Shown piece after piece: positions 52,186 through 60,744 of a DNA stretch of 64,000 bases (positions are counted from its first letter, which is position 1; the number at the start of each line of letters is the position of its first letter). Source of the DNA: Lysinibacillus agricola (GTDB lineage: Bacteria > Bacillota > Bacilli > Bacillales_A > Planococcaceae); the NCBI RefSeq assembly GCF_016638705.1, contig NZ_CP067341.1, forward strand, positions 3,351,501 through 3,415,500. The letters run 5' to 3'. The translations under genes and the position numbers were made by a program. The notes beneath the pieces are model-generated. The model worked only from the letters and a program-made list of their open reading frames with translations, made no database searches and was not told where the DNA came from.

Positions 52186-53193
52186 CTAAAGTAGTGGGGT
52201 TCTTATTAATTCCTTTGCAAGTAGCCTATAAGTATTCAAGCGACTTTCTAGTGCGTATTGGTTGCAGTTAAGCATCACTTCGTCAAATCCATATTGCTCT
52301 TGCTCTGCTACTAAAAATTCAGCGATTTCCTTCGGTGTTCCGACAAGATTAGCTTTTCGATTATTGGCGATTGTCATTTTATCCAACTCCGTAAGTGGAT
52401 AATTCTTTGCTTCCTCAGGTGAAATCGCTTGAATGATTTGTCCCTTCATGAGATGGAGACGTGTAATATCAATCGGCTTTGCCAAATATTCCGCTTCCTC
52501 TAACGTATCTGCAACTGTCGCCGCATAGGTAACGATAATTTGTGGCTTCTCCATATAATAGGAAGGTATAAAGTAATCTCTATACGTATCAAATATATCC
52601 TTTGACATATTGCCAGTGAAAAACTGCGCATATGAATAACCTACACCTAATCTTCCTGCCTGCATAGCGCTTTGGCCACTAGATCCAAGTAACCAAGCCT
52701 CAGGTAATTGGATATTCACAGGTGCCGCTATCACTTGATCATAGACATCTTCCCCTGTTTTTTGATTATTCATCAGTTTTAAAATGATTTCGAGCTTATC
52801 GTATTGCTCTGTAAAACGCTGTCTTCGTCCCTCTGCTAGTGCATAAATAGAGGCATGGTCACCACCAGGGGCTCTGCCCACGCCAAAATCAATACGATTC
52901 GGTGCTAAGCCACTTAATGTTTTAAAGACCTCTGCCAGCTTATATGGAGAATAGTGCATCATCATCACGCCTCCAGTACCGATACGAAGACGTTTTGTTT
53001 TCGCTGCTAAGAAAGCCGCTGTAACCTCGGGAGCTGAACTTGCCAGTGAATGGCTATTATGGTGCTCCGCTAACCACATACGATGATAGCCAAGCTCTTC
53101 ACCTAAGAGCGCTATTTGTTCTGTACGCCGAAAGGCCTCCTCAGCAGTATGATCTTTTGGTATAGGCATTTGATCTAAAATACTTAATCTCAT
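52186..53193 (-). CDS. LLM-class flavin-dependent oxidoreductase (luciferase-like)
   Basis: 335 residues from ATG 53193; AGAGAGGG lies upstream (GTG 53202 is an alternative). The N-terminus RLSILDQMPIPKD and segments GYHRMWLAEHHNSHSLAS, RIGTGGVMMMHYSPYKLAE and DFGVGRAPGGD are the group 1 luciferase-like family signature; the C-terminal GTPKEIAEFL is also typical. Members use FMNH2 and oxygen on small substrates that are not predictable from sequence. Monocistronic by appearance. Confidence 0.9.
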   Translation of the reverse strand: MRLSILDQMPIPKDHTAEEAFRRTEQIALLGEELGYHRMWLAEHHNSHSLASSAPEVTAAFLAAKTKRLRIGTGGVMMMHYSPYKLAEVFKTLSGLAPNRIDFGVGRAPGGDHASIYALAEGRRQRFTEQYDKLEIILKLMNNQKTGEDVYDQVIAAPVNIQLPEAWLLGSSGQSAMQAGRLGVGYSYAQFFTGNMSKDIFDTYRDYFIPSYYMEKPQIIVTYAATVADTLEEAEYLAKPIDITRLHLMKGQIIQAISPEEAKNYPLTELDKMTIANNRKANLVGTPKEIAEFLVAEQEQYGFDEVMLNCNQYALESRLNTYRLLAKELIRTPLL

Positions 53194-53266
53194 TGAAAAC
53201 ACCCTCTCTGTCTAAGCATTCCTCCCTACTGTAATATAGGAAGTTCTTTTTACAAAGCAAAAGACC

Positions 53267-53692
53267 TTACTCATAGGCAAGCCGTTTTGCATGCCATGTG
53301 TCATAAACCATGCCAATAAGCAACTGGTTTTGTTCTGGACTCAATACGACATCATTAAATTTCATTGCATAAACTGTAAATTGTTCGGTTTGTTCATCTA
53401 CTACGAACTGTAAAATGGCATGTCCTTTTTCATCTTCAAATGTAATATCACCTGATAATTCGACAACATGCTCCCCAGTTTTTGCCTGATAATATCGCCA
53501 ATAGGGTTCAAAAAATGCGTAATTAAATGCATTCCTAACAGATACATCTGAAAAATTCCCCAAATACCCTTCTTTTACAGTATCGATATATTCATTATCA
53601 GTTATATCTTTTTTGACATTATACACACATCCGACAAGTAGCCCCATACAAACAACACAAATAAATACTCTTACATGATTTCCTAAACTCAA
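53267..53692 (-). CDS. Small lipoprotein of unknown function
   Basis: 141 residues. Signal peptide of about 21 residues with lipobox GLLVGC, so a membrane-anchored lipoprotein is expected. The mature domain is alpha/beta with WRYYQAKTGEHVVELSGDIT and AILQFVVDEQTEQFTVY. No known family recognised. A single gene next to the monooxygenase gene on the same strand with a 74-base gap. Confidence 0.75.
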   Translation of the reverse strand: MSLGNHVRVFICVVCMGLLVGCVYNVKKDITDNEYIDTVKEGYLGNFSDVSVRNAFNYAFFEPYWRYYQAKTGEHVVELSGDITFEDEKGHAILQFVVDEQTEQFTVYAMKFNDVVLSPEQNQLLIGMVYDTWHAKRLAYE

Positions 53693-53907
53693 ATGTCATC
53701 ACGCCCCTTTACGCAAAAAACACAATCACCTACATAATACATTAAAATTTGTACATAAAGTAGAATATTTTAGATTTTTACAGAATTTAAAAATATCAAA
53801 AAAGCTTAAATCCTCAAAATTAATAGAAAAATATAATTTAAGCTATTTACAGTTACTTTTCATTTCGCTACTATCAGATTATTATTATAGAAAAGAGATG
53901 ACCTGCT

Positions 53908-54675
53908 GTGCCTTTTGATTTAGATGTAAACATTTTACTCATTCTTATCTTTTTTGGCTTTCTAGCCGCATTTATCGATTCTGTTGTAGGAGGCGGCGGG
54001 CTTATTTCATTACCAGCTCTTATGTTTGTTGGACTTCCACCGTCTGCAGCCGTGGCAACAAATAAATTAGCAGGCACTATGGGGTCATTAACAAGTACTG
54101 TGACATTTTATAGCTCTGGAAAATTAGATATTAAATCTGTTTATAAATTGTTCCCTTTTGTTTTTATAGGTTCAATGTTTGGTGCATGGATTGTCCATCT
54201 TATGGATCCTAGCGTTCTAAAACCGCTAATGCTTGTCATGCTAGCAGCCGTGGCTATTTACACTATTTTCAAAAAAGACTGGGGTAGCATTTCTACCTAT
54301 AAAAAATTAACACCTAAACGTTACGCACTTTTTGTGATGATCATTACCTTAATTGGCTTCTATGATGGCTTTTTAGGGCCAGGGACAGGCTCATTTCTAC
54401 TATTCGCCTTTTTAATAGTTGGCTTTGACTTTTTAAAATCAGCAGGCAATGCCAAATTCTTAAATTTTGGAAGTAATATCGCAGCCCTTCTTATGTTTAT
54501 ATACTTAGGGCAAATAAATTATGCCTATGGTTTGCCAATGGGACTTGCACAAATCGCTGGAGCAATTGTTGGTTCTAAATTTGCCATTAAACGTGGTAGC
54601 GGGTATGTACGTAATTTATTTATCGTTGTGACAATCCTATTACTTTTGAAAAATACATATGACTATTTTTCATAA
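53908..54675 (+). CDS. TSUP-family (TauE/SafE) membrane permease
   Basis: 255 residues from GTG 53908. Seven or eight transmembrane segments; the N-terminal signature FIDSVVGGGGLISLPALM and the repeat AAVATNKLAGTMGSLTST, plus the second-half motif GFYDGFLGPGTGSFLLFAF, are diagnostic of the TauE/SafE anion exporter family (inverted repeat of two four-helix units). Substrate, perhaps sulphite or an organic sulphonate, cannot be told. It is followed by a very long perfect terminator. Confidence 0.9.
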   Translation: MPFDLDVNILLILIFFGFLAAFIDSVVGGGGLISLPALMFVGLPPSAAVATNKLAGTMGSLTSTVTFYSSGKLDIKSVYKLFPFVFIGSMFGAWIVHLMDPSVLKPLMLVMLAAVAIYTIFKKDWGSISTYKKLTPKRYALFVMIITLIGFYDGFLGPGTGSFLLFAFLIVGFDFLKSAGNAKFLNFGSNIAALLMFIYLGQINYAYGLPMGLAQIAGAIVGSKFAIKRGSGYVRNLFIVVTILLLLKNTYDYFS

Positions 54676-54696
54676 TTGATTTGTTATATCTTTAAA

Positions 54697-54745
54697 AACC
54701 AAATTAAGCGATGCAATTATATTGATTGCATCGCTTAATTTGGTT
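54697..54745. terminator. Long perfect terminator after TSUP gene
   Basis: Twenty-one bases from AACCAAATTAAGCG (54697) onward pair with the complementary arm ending at 54745, loop of about seven bases. Confidence 0.9.
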
Positions 54746-55071
54746 TGTATGTTGTTTTAGTGTGACACTACTTTACAATCAAAGTAGTCAATTCTCAATT
54801 TGAGTATAGATTTGAATATGCCACTCCCTTTTTAGCCTTTTTCTAGCCTAAAATTCTTAGGAAAAGTTTCGTTGCAGTCAAATAAGTTTAAGGATATTTT
54901 TTTCGATTGCTCTTCCGCCTATTCAGATGCTCTTCCTTCTCCAAATAACACCGTTGCAACATCATTTCCAATTGTAACCAAATTACTCTTTCCCCTTTCT
55001 AAACAATTGTAAAAGGTATATAATTTGCTATGTTTTTCACCAACATAAAATATACAGCAAAGCATTATGGT

Positions 55072-55103
55072 GGGAGACTTATTGCCCGTTAATACGGGAT
55101 AAA
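55072..55103 (+). repeat. Direct repeat copy 1 with small hairpin
   Basis: Begins GGGAGACTTATTG and continues with the hairpin CCCG/CGGG, ending GGGATAAA. Matches 55203-55234 at 28 of 32 positions. Unit type not identified. Confidence 0.7.
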
Positions 55104-55202
55104 GTGAAACTTTAATCAGTGGAGGTTTCTTCATTCCCACTGATCTTCACCAATAGGGATTTTACAGTTTTTCTTTCACCTTATTCTTCGCTTTCACTTA
55201 AA

Positions 55203-55234
55203 GGGAGACCTACTACCCGTTAATGCGGGATAAA
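55203..55234 (+). repeat. Direct repeat copy 2 with small hairpin
   Basis: Begins GGGAGACCTACTA and continues with the hairpin CCCG/CGGG, ending GGGATAAA. Second copy of the element at 55072, starting 131 bases downstream of it. Confidence 0.7.
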
Positions 55235-55296
55235 TTACTATAAACCTATTACTTGTCTTTGATGTTAACAAAATAAGATAAGTTTTTTTATTGCTT

Positions 55297-55325
55297 TCAA
55301 CTTTTTTTCCCCTTTCACACGTCTA
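55297..55325 (+). promoter_or_regulatory. ECF-type promoter before sigV-like gene
   Basis: CAACT (55298-55302) as -35 and CGTCTA (55320-55325) as -10, about 17 bases apart. ECF sigma factors usually activate their own operon from such sites. Confidence 0.55.
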
Positions 55326-55365
55326 GTAGTTGTATACAATTTGAAAATGTTAAAAAGGAGCTTCT

Positions 55366-55890
55366 TTGGACATGAAAACAAGAAATGCATTTCAACATGA
55401 AGAGGTGTTTGTCCAGTTTATTCGTGAACAGAAAGAACGTTTTTATTTGCTCGCGTATACCTATACGAAAAATGAACAGGACGCACTTGATGTTGTACAA
55501 GACAGTATTCAAAAAGCAATGCTTTCTCTCGATCGACTAGAAAATGTCGAGTATATGAAAAGCTGGTTTTATAAAATCGTCGTACGTACAGCCATTGATT
55601 TTTTACGTAAGCATAAACGCTTACAGGTGACAGACGATGATACATTGCAATATTTAACACCTGCACAAGAGGACGTCTACGAAAACGTGGATTTAGAGCA
55701 TGCATTAGACGAATTACCTCTAATGTATCGAGAAGTTGTCATTTTACATTATTTTGAAGATTTAAAGCTCGCTGATGTTGCCAATATCCTTAACATTAAG
55801 CTGAGTACCGCTAAATCGCGTCTTTACAAAGCGTTAAAGCTATTGAAAATACAATTGCAAGATGCGAAGGGAGAAACAGCACATGGATGA
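55366..55890 (+). CDS. sigV: ECF sigma factor, SigV-like
   Basis: 174 residues from TTG 55366 (AAGGAG five bases upstream) or ATG 55372. Region 2 spans about 15-80 (LAYTYTKNEQDALDVVQDSI, then KSWFYKIVVRTAIDFLRKH); region 4 spans about 115-165 (LPLMYREVVILHYFEDLKLA, then LSTAKSRLYKALKLL). There is no domain outside these, as in small ECF factors. The next gene is a DUF3298/RsiV-like anti-sigma factor overlapping by eight bases, which makes SigV the best match. In relatives SigV answers to lysozyme. Confidence 0.8.
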   Translation: MDMKTRNAFQHEEVFVQFIREQKERFYLLAYTYTKNEQDALDVVQDSIQKAMLSLDRLENVEYMKSWFYKIVVRTAIDFLRKHKRLQVTDDDTLQYLTPAQEDVYENVDLEHALDELPLMYREVVILHYFEDLKLADVANILNIKLSTAKSRLYKALKLLKIQLQDAKGETAHG

Positions 55891-56770
55891 AAAATTAAAA
55901 GAATTAGAAAAACAATATAATGAGGTACCCATTCCAAAGGAGCTCGATTTTGTGGTTGAAAACGCATTAAAGCAAGGCAAAAAGAAAAGAAAAAAACGTG
56001 TACCACAATGGTTACTTGGATCTGCAGCGGCTGCAATGCTTTTTACAGCTGGTTTAAATGTGAGTCCTGCCATGGCACGAACACTTTCAGAAATACCTGT
56101 TGTTGGCAGTGTCGTAAAAGTCTTAACTTGGACTGAATATGAAGTAAAAGAAGAGACATATGACGCAAACATTAAAGTACCTTCTATCGAAAACCTAGAA
56201 AATAAAGATCTTGCTAATACTTTAAATGAGAAATACCGTTCAGAAGGTAAAGCTCTTTATAATGACTTTATTACAGAAGTTGGTGATTTAAAGGCTAACG
56301 GTGGTGGCCATTTAGGCGTAGATAGTGGCTACGAAGTAAAAACAGATAATGACCAAATCTTGTCGATTGGTCGTTACACTGTCAATACAGTTGCATCCTC
56401 TTCTACAGTTATGCACTACGATACAATTGATAAACAAAATGAAATTTTAATTACACTGCCAATGCTATTTAAAGACGATAGTTATATTAAAACTGTCAGT
56501 GAAAACATTATTGAACAGATGCGTAATCAAGCTGCTTCCGACTCAGATAAAGTGTACTGGGTAAAAGGCGGAGGTCTTCCTGATGAAGAGGTTATTGACG
56601 GATTTACAGCTATTCACGCAGACCAGCAATTTTATATTTCTGATAAAGGGAAACTTGTGATCTCCTTCGATAAATATGAAGTAGCACCTGGCTATATGGG
56701 CTTACTGGAATTCGAAATCCCAACCGATGTCCTAAAAAATGATCTTGTAAGTTCTAAATATATTCATTAA
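55883..56770 (+). CDS. rsiV: RsiV-like anti-sigma factor (DUF4163/DUF3298)
   Basis: 295 residues from ATG 55883, with GGGAGA upstream. The cytoplasmic N-terminal 45 residues (MDEKLKELEKQYNEVPIPKE) bind the sigma factor; one transmembrane helix is at about 48-65. The extracellular part contains a DUF4163-like segment and a C-terminal DUF3298 domain (VIDGFTAIHADQQFYISDKG, then LVISFDKYEVAPGYMG). In Bacillus the RsiV domain binds lysozyme directly and is then cleaved. The gene overlaps sigV by eight bases. Confidence 0.75.
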   Translation: MDEKLKELEKQYNEVPIPKELDFVVENALKQGKKKRKKRVPQWLLGSAAAAMLFTAGLNVSPAMARTLSEIPVVGSVVKVLTWTEYEVKEETYDANIKVPSIENLENKDLANTLNEKYRSEGKALYNDFITEVGDLKANGGGHLGVDSGYEVKTDNDQILSIGRYTVNTVASSSTVMHYDTIDKQNEILITLPMLFKDDSYIKTVSENIIEQMRNQAASDSDKVYWVKGGGLPDEEVIDGFTAIHADQQFYISDKGKLVISFDKYEVAPGYMGLLEFEIPTDVLKNDLVSSKYIH

Positions 56771-56800
56771 TTATTTGCTAATAATATAATTCCAAAATAT

Positions 56801-56843
56801 GAGGTATTTGACGATTAAATTGTCAAATACCTCGTTTTTTTTT
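56801..56843 (+). terminator. Terminator after sigV-rsiV operon
   Basis: GAGGTATTTGAC (56801-56812) pairs with GTCAAATACCTC (56822-56833), followed by about nine T. Confidence 0.9.
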
Positions 56844-56940
56844 ATAAGATTTCTTCTTTTAGAGGGATCTGTCAATGCTTATAATCCTCTCACTTTTTGT
56901 CTAAGCTAAAATGTATCAATTAACGTTAGAGGGTTTTCAT

Positions 56941-58014
56941 ATGAAAGGTCTAGGATCAATTAGTATTTTACATGTCGTTTTCTTATCCATGACTGTTATT
57001 GGCTTAAAAAACCATGTGACAATTATTCCACCGCTACTAGATGTTGCAGAGAGAGATGGCTGGGTATCTGTGATAATGGCCACAGTTATTATATTTTTTT
57101 GGCTATTCCTTTTAGTTTATATTCAAAAAAAGACAAATATGGAACCTATTAGGGACTGGTTAGATGCAAAAATTGGAAAAATAGGCTCTACCATTATCAT
57201 TTACATTATAGCTATATATCTACTCATTCTCGCTGCCTTTACGATGGTTGAAACACTGCAATGGGTAAACACAACGTTTTTACCTCAAACTCCAGTCATT
57301 ATATTATTACTCATTTATACAATTCTTTGTATGTTACTCGTTACAACAAGCTTACAAACCATTGTTATTTTAAATGTTTTTGTATTATTTGGTGTAGTAG
57401 TCTTTGGATTTTTTGTAGCATTTACAAATATACAGGTAAAAGATTACGAGTTATTACGTCCGTTTTTTGAACATGGATTCAAACCTGTTGTGAAAGGGAT
57501 GATTTACCCGGCATCAGGATTTATTGAACTATTAATGCTTTTATTTTTACAGCACCAATTCAAAGAGCGTCTTCGTTGGTATCATTTTGGCATCATACTT
57601 TTCATTTTAATGGGGCTTACTTTAGGTCCACTCATGGGCGCAATTGCAGAATTTGGTCCAACCGAAGCTGCAAAGCAAAGATATCCTGCCTACGAGGAAT
57701 GGGGACTAGTATCGATAGGTCGCTATATTGAGCATCTTGACTTTTTCTCTATTTACCAATGGCTTACCGGAACATTTATACGAGTTAGCTTCATCTTATA
57801 TGTTATAGCGGATTTATTGAAAATGACTGGGGATCCAAAACGAATTTGGAAAATGCTTGCTCCCCCCTTCTTTCTACTTTGTCTGCCGCTAATTATTTTA
57901 AATGAAAAACATATTTTTTTGAAGGTGAAAGGGAACTATATATTAACAGCTACTTTTTATTTTCTTTTTTTTTTTGTCAATTTTTTTCGTAATAGTAGCT
58001 TCCTTTTCAGATAA
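56941..58014 (+). CDS. GerB-type spore germination permease, C-terminus frameshifted
   Basis: 357 residues from ATG 56941 (GAGGG seven bases upstream). Ten transmembrane segments and the GerAB/amino acid permease character (MKGLGSISILHVVFLSMTVI, then LKNHVTIIPPLL). Within a run of eleven T (57965-57975) the frame appears one base too long: with ten T the sequence would continue FVIVASFSDKSSKKGKPEKQ and end at TAA 58067-58069, overlapping the ATG of the next gene as is usual in ger operons. As given, it ends early at 58014. This could be a real frameshift or a homopolymer sequencing error. Confidence 0.85.
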   Translation: MKGLGSISILHVVFLSMTVIGLKNHVTIIPPLLDVAERDGWVSVIMATVIIFFWLFLLVYIQKKTNMEPIRDWLDAKIGKIGSTIIIYIIAIYLLILAAFTMVETLQWVNTTFLPQTPVIILLLIYTILCMLLVTTSLQTIVILNVFVLFGVVVFGFFVAFTNIQVKDYELLRPFFEHGFKPVVKGMIYPASGFIELLMLLFLQHQFKERLRWYHFGIILFILMGLTLGPLMGAIAEFGPTEAAKQRYPAYEEWGLVSIGRYIEHLDFFSIYQWLTGTFIRVSFILYVIADLLKMTGDPKRIWKMLAPPFFLLCLPLIILNEKHIFLKVKGNYILTATFYFLFFFVNFFRNSSFLFR

Positions 58015-58068
58015 ATCTTCTAAAAAAGGAAAACCTGAAAAACAAGAAATGGAAAGTGGTGAATCATA

Positions 58069-59529
58069 ATGCCTCAGCAGGAAAACGCTATAGACCTAAA
58101 CACCTTAAAAAAACTATTTCAAAAATCAGCAGATATTCAATTTCAGGAATATACATTTAATCAAAAAAAGGTTCATTTCATTACCTGTGATGCAATGATA
58201 GACCAGCTACTGCTCAATGAGGTCATTATTCGGCGTGTTCAATTTCTTTATGACCATTTAGCTGATACATCCTTAGAAGAAAATATTACAAATCAACTTC
58301 ATATCCCTACTCTTCAAAAAATCAAAGATAAAGAAGAAGCCATTACCTTTGTATATACTGGTTTCCTACTGCTTTATTTTGAAGAGGAAGAGCTTTTATA
58401 TGCTAGTAATATTGCTAAAAAACCTAATCGAAATCCTGAAGAAACGAGAATGGAGGTTCTCGTTAAAGGGCCAAGGGATAACTTTATTGAAGACATCCGC
58501 GTCAACATTGCACTACTGCGAAAACGTTTACCTACGAACTCATTTTGTGTAGAAAAAGTGGAGTTAGGTAAACGTTCAAAAACAACCGTGGCTATTCTTT
58601 ATTTTGACGATATTGTCGATATGGATATTTTACACGGAATTAAAAAGCAACTGGCAGCTGTAGATACAGATATTGTCTTTAGTGGAGATGTCTTAATGGA
58701 ACGAATTAATAAAAACTCCAAGCTTTTCCCGAAATTCGATTACACCGGGCGACCCGATTATGCTATTCAGGCACTAATTAGAGGACGTTTTCTCATTTTC
58801 GTCGACGGTGTAGCATATGGCGTCATCACACCTGTGAATTTATTTTTATTATTAAAATCCGCGGAGGATAATGAATATCCTATCGTTTTCAGTTCTATAG
58901 AACGGATTTTGAGGATTCTTGGCATTTTAATTGGTTTGCTGTTGCCTGCATTTTGGCTTTCCCTAACGACTTATCATCAAAATCAACTACCATTCCAGCT
59001 TTTAGCAACCGTTGTCCAAGCCAAAACAGGTCTACCTCTCCCCTCCTCTCTCGAAATGCTACTAATGCTACTAATGTTTGAATTGTTTCGTGAAGCTGGC
59101 TTACGTCTGCCTTCTGTTATTGGAGGTACGATAAGTGTTGTTGGAGGTTTAATTATTGGTGATGCAGCCATTCGCGCAGGTGTGACAAGTCCAGAAATGA
59201 TTGTAGTTATTGCGATCTCTACAATCGCATCATTTACTCTTGTTAACCAATCTCTTGTCACAACCATCAGTATATTGCGAATTACTTTCATTCTTGCCAG
59301 TGCTTTTTTTGGTTTATTTGGATTTTTTGTATCACTATACCTTACACTTCTTTACTTATGTAATATCCGAATCTATGGTTACTCTTACATGAATCTTGCA
59401 ACAGATTTAAATTGGTCAACTATTAAAAAATCGATCTTCCGCTTATCACCAAAAGGCTACACTGAGCGTAATAAAGCACTTGCACCCCAAGATTACACTC
59501 GTACTTCTAAGAGTAAGGAACAGAAATGA
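58069..59529 (+). CDS. GerA-type spore germination receptor subunit
   Basis: 486 residues. N-terminal soluble domain (1-260) with typical GerA segments (EVLVKGPRDNFIEDIRVNIA LLRKRL region, then SGDVLMERI) and a C-terminal membrane part with about five helices (FSSIERILRILGILIG, RLPSVIGGTISVVGG). Part of the B-A-C order, overlapping gerC by four bases. It would sit in the spore inner membrane and respond to nutrient germinants, which are not predictable here. Confidence 0.9.
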   Translation: MPQQENAIDLNTLKKLFQKSADIQFQEYTFNQKKVHFITCDAMIDQLLLNEVIIRRVQFLYDHLADTSLEENITNQLHIPTLQKIKDKEEAITFVYTGFLLLYFEEEELLYASNIAKKPNRNPEETRMEVLVKGPRDNFIEDIRVNIALLRKRLPTNSFCVEKVELGKRSKTTVAILYFDDIVDMDILHGIKKQLAAVDTDIVFSGDVLMERINKNSKLFPKFDYTGRPDYAIQALIRGRFLIFVDGVAYGVITPVNLFLLLKSAEDNEYPIVFSSIERILRILGILIGLLLPAFWLSLTTYHQNQLPFQLLATVVQAKTGLPLPSSLEMLLMLLMFELFREAGLRLPSVIGGTISVVGGLIIGDAAIRAGVTSPEMIVVIAISTIASFTLVNQSLVTTISILRITFILASAFFGLFGFFVSLYLTLLYLCNIRIYGYSYMNLATDLNWSTIKKSIFRLSPKGYTERNKALAPQDYTRTSKSKEQK

Positions 59530-60683
59530 AGAGAAATATTATTTTACTATCAAGCTTAGCTACTTCACTGCTTCTTTCAGGATGTTGGGATATTACGGAA
59601 CCCCAAAGAATGGATTATGTTCATGGCATAGGTATAGATTATAAAGATGGTCAATATGAAATCTATATGCAATTAATTAACTTCGCCAATATTGCAAAAT
59701 CTGAAAGGCTTAATCCTCAAGCAACACAGGCAGAGGTTGGACATTCTCAAGGAAAAACAATGGAAGAAGCAATTTTTAAATTATATCGATCCATCGACCA
59801 AAAAGTGTTTTGGGGGCATATGACTTACCTTATTTTCTCTGAAGAAGCAATGAAAAATGAAAATACCATCGCCATTATCGACAGTTTTTTGCGGCATAGT
59901 GAAACAAGGTATCAAATTTGGATCTATTGTACAAAGGATCCTATTCAAGACATCCTTCTTACAACGCCGATTTTGAATAAATCTCTTACATCGTCAAAGT
60001 TAAGTAATCCTTTAAATTCAAAAGAGCAAGAAACATTCATTGAGCCCGTTAATTTACGAAACTTAGTTATTGGCTTAAATGAACCAAGTCACGAAATTGG
60101 CATTCCTTATGTAAACATCAATAAAAACTGGGAAACGACAAATCGGCCAGCACAGGATATTGCTTTAATGGGGGTCGGGGTGCTATCTAAAAATGGATTT
60201 AAAGGCTTTATTGAAAATGAAGCTGCAAAAGGCATGCAATGGATGAATAATAGAACGCACAGAGGTGAATTAACCTTTAAGCTAGATGGTAACGAAAGTG
60301 ATTATTTAACGACAACAATGAAAAAAATAAAGGTAAATATCAAACCACTTGTTAAAAATGATCAAGTAACATTTGAGGTAGATGTAAAATTAGATGCAAC
60401 CCTAAATGGTTTCAAAACTAACGTTTCAGCAGAGGAAATAAGAAAAAAAATAATAAAAGAAGTGAAAAAAGAAATTAGAACAACGTATGAAGAAGCATTA
60501 GCGAAAGATATGGATATATATCGCCTTTCTGAACATCTATATCGAAAAAATGTGAAAGTATGGAGAAAATTAGAGAAGGATGGGAAAATCCCATTAACAC
60601 CTAATTCCATTAGTAAATTAGAAATAGACGTTAACAATGTAAATCCTGGCCGAAAAACATTTGTAGAGACAATTAAAGAATAA
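59526..60683 (+). CDS. GerC-type spore germination lipoprotein
   Basis: 385 residues with signal peptide and lipobox SLLLSGCW; the start MKRNIILLSSLATSLLLSGC and DITEPQRMDYVHGIGIDYKD are typical of Ger(x)C proteins. The three-domain body ends in TPNSISKLEIDVNNVNPGRK. It anchors to the outer face of the spore inner membrane with GerA and GerB. Start overlaps the stop of the preceding gene (ATGA). Confidence 0.9.
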   Translation: MKRNIILLSSLATSLLLSGCWDITEPQRMDYVHGIGIDYKDGQYEIYMQLINFANIAKSERLNPQATQAEVGHSQGKTMEEAIFKLYRSIDQKVFWGHMTYLIFSEEAMKNENTIAIIDSFLRHSETRYQIWIYCTKDPIQDILLTTPILNKSLTSSKLSNPLNSKEQETFIEPVNLRNLVIGLNEPSHEIGIPYVNINKNWETTNRPAQDIALMGVGVLSKNGFKGFIENEAAKGMQWMNNRTHRGELTFKLDGNESDYLTTTMKKIKVNIKPLVKNDQVTFEVDVKLDATLNGFKTNVSAEEIRKKIIKEVKKEIRTTYEEALAKDMDIYRLSEHLYRKNVKVWRKLEKDGKIPLTPNSISKLEIDVNNVNPGRKTFVETIKE

Positions 60684-60690
60684 TCTAAGA

Positions 60691-60732
60691 AAAATCCCTC
60701 AAATTACATTACTATTTTGAGGGGATTTTTCA
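60691..60732. terminator. Terminator between ger operon and ABC transporter gene
   Basis: AAAAATCCCTCAAA (60691-60704) pairs with TTTTGAGGGGATTTTT (60717-60731 region) as a nearly perfect stem. Functional in both directions because it is A-rich on one side and T-rich on the other. Confidence 0.9.
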
Positions 60733-60744
60733 ATCCGTTCGTCT

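Larger units (their letters stand above)
54746..55290. other. Gene-free 545-base host region with repeats
   Basis: No convincing gene. It holds a pair of 32-base direct repeats (55072-55103 and 55203-55234), each with a CCCGTTAAT-CGGG hairpin, and a separate hairpin CAGTGG/CCACTG (55117-55142). A short leftward ORF (54919-55140) reads through these repeats and looks non-coding. The element resembles a dispersed chromosomal repeat. Confidence 0.5.

Noticed and set aside
54919-55140. Leftward ORF of 73 codons in the gap before the sigV-like gene
   Set aside because: It runs through the hairpin repeat region, has no ribosome site and an unusual composition; it is better explained as part of a non-coding repeat.
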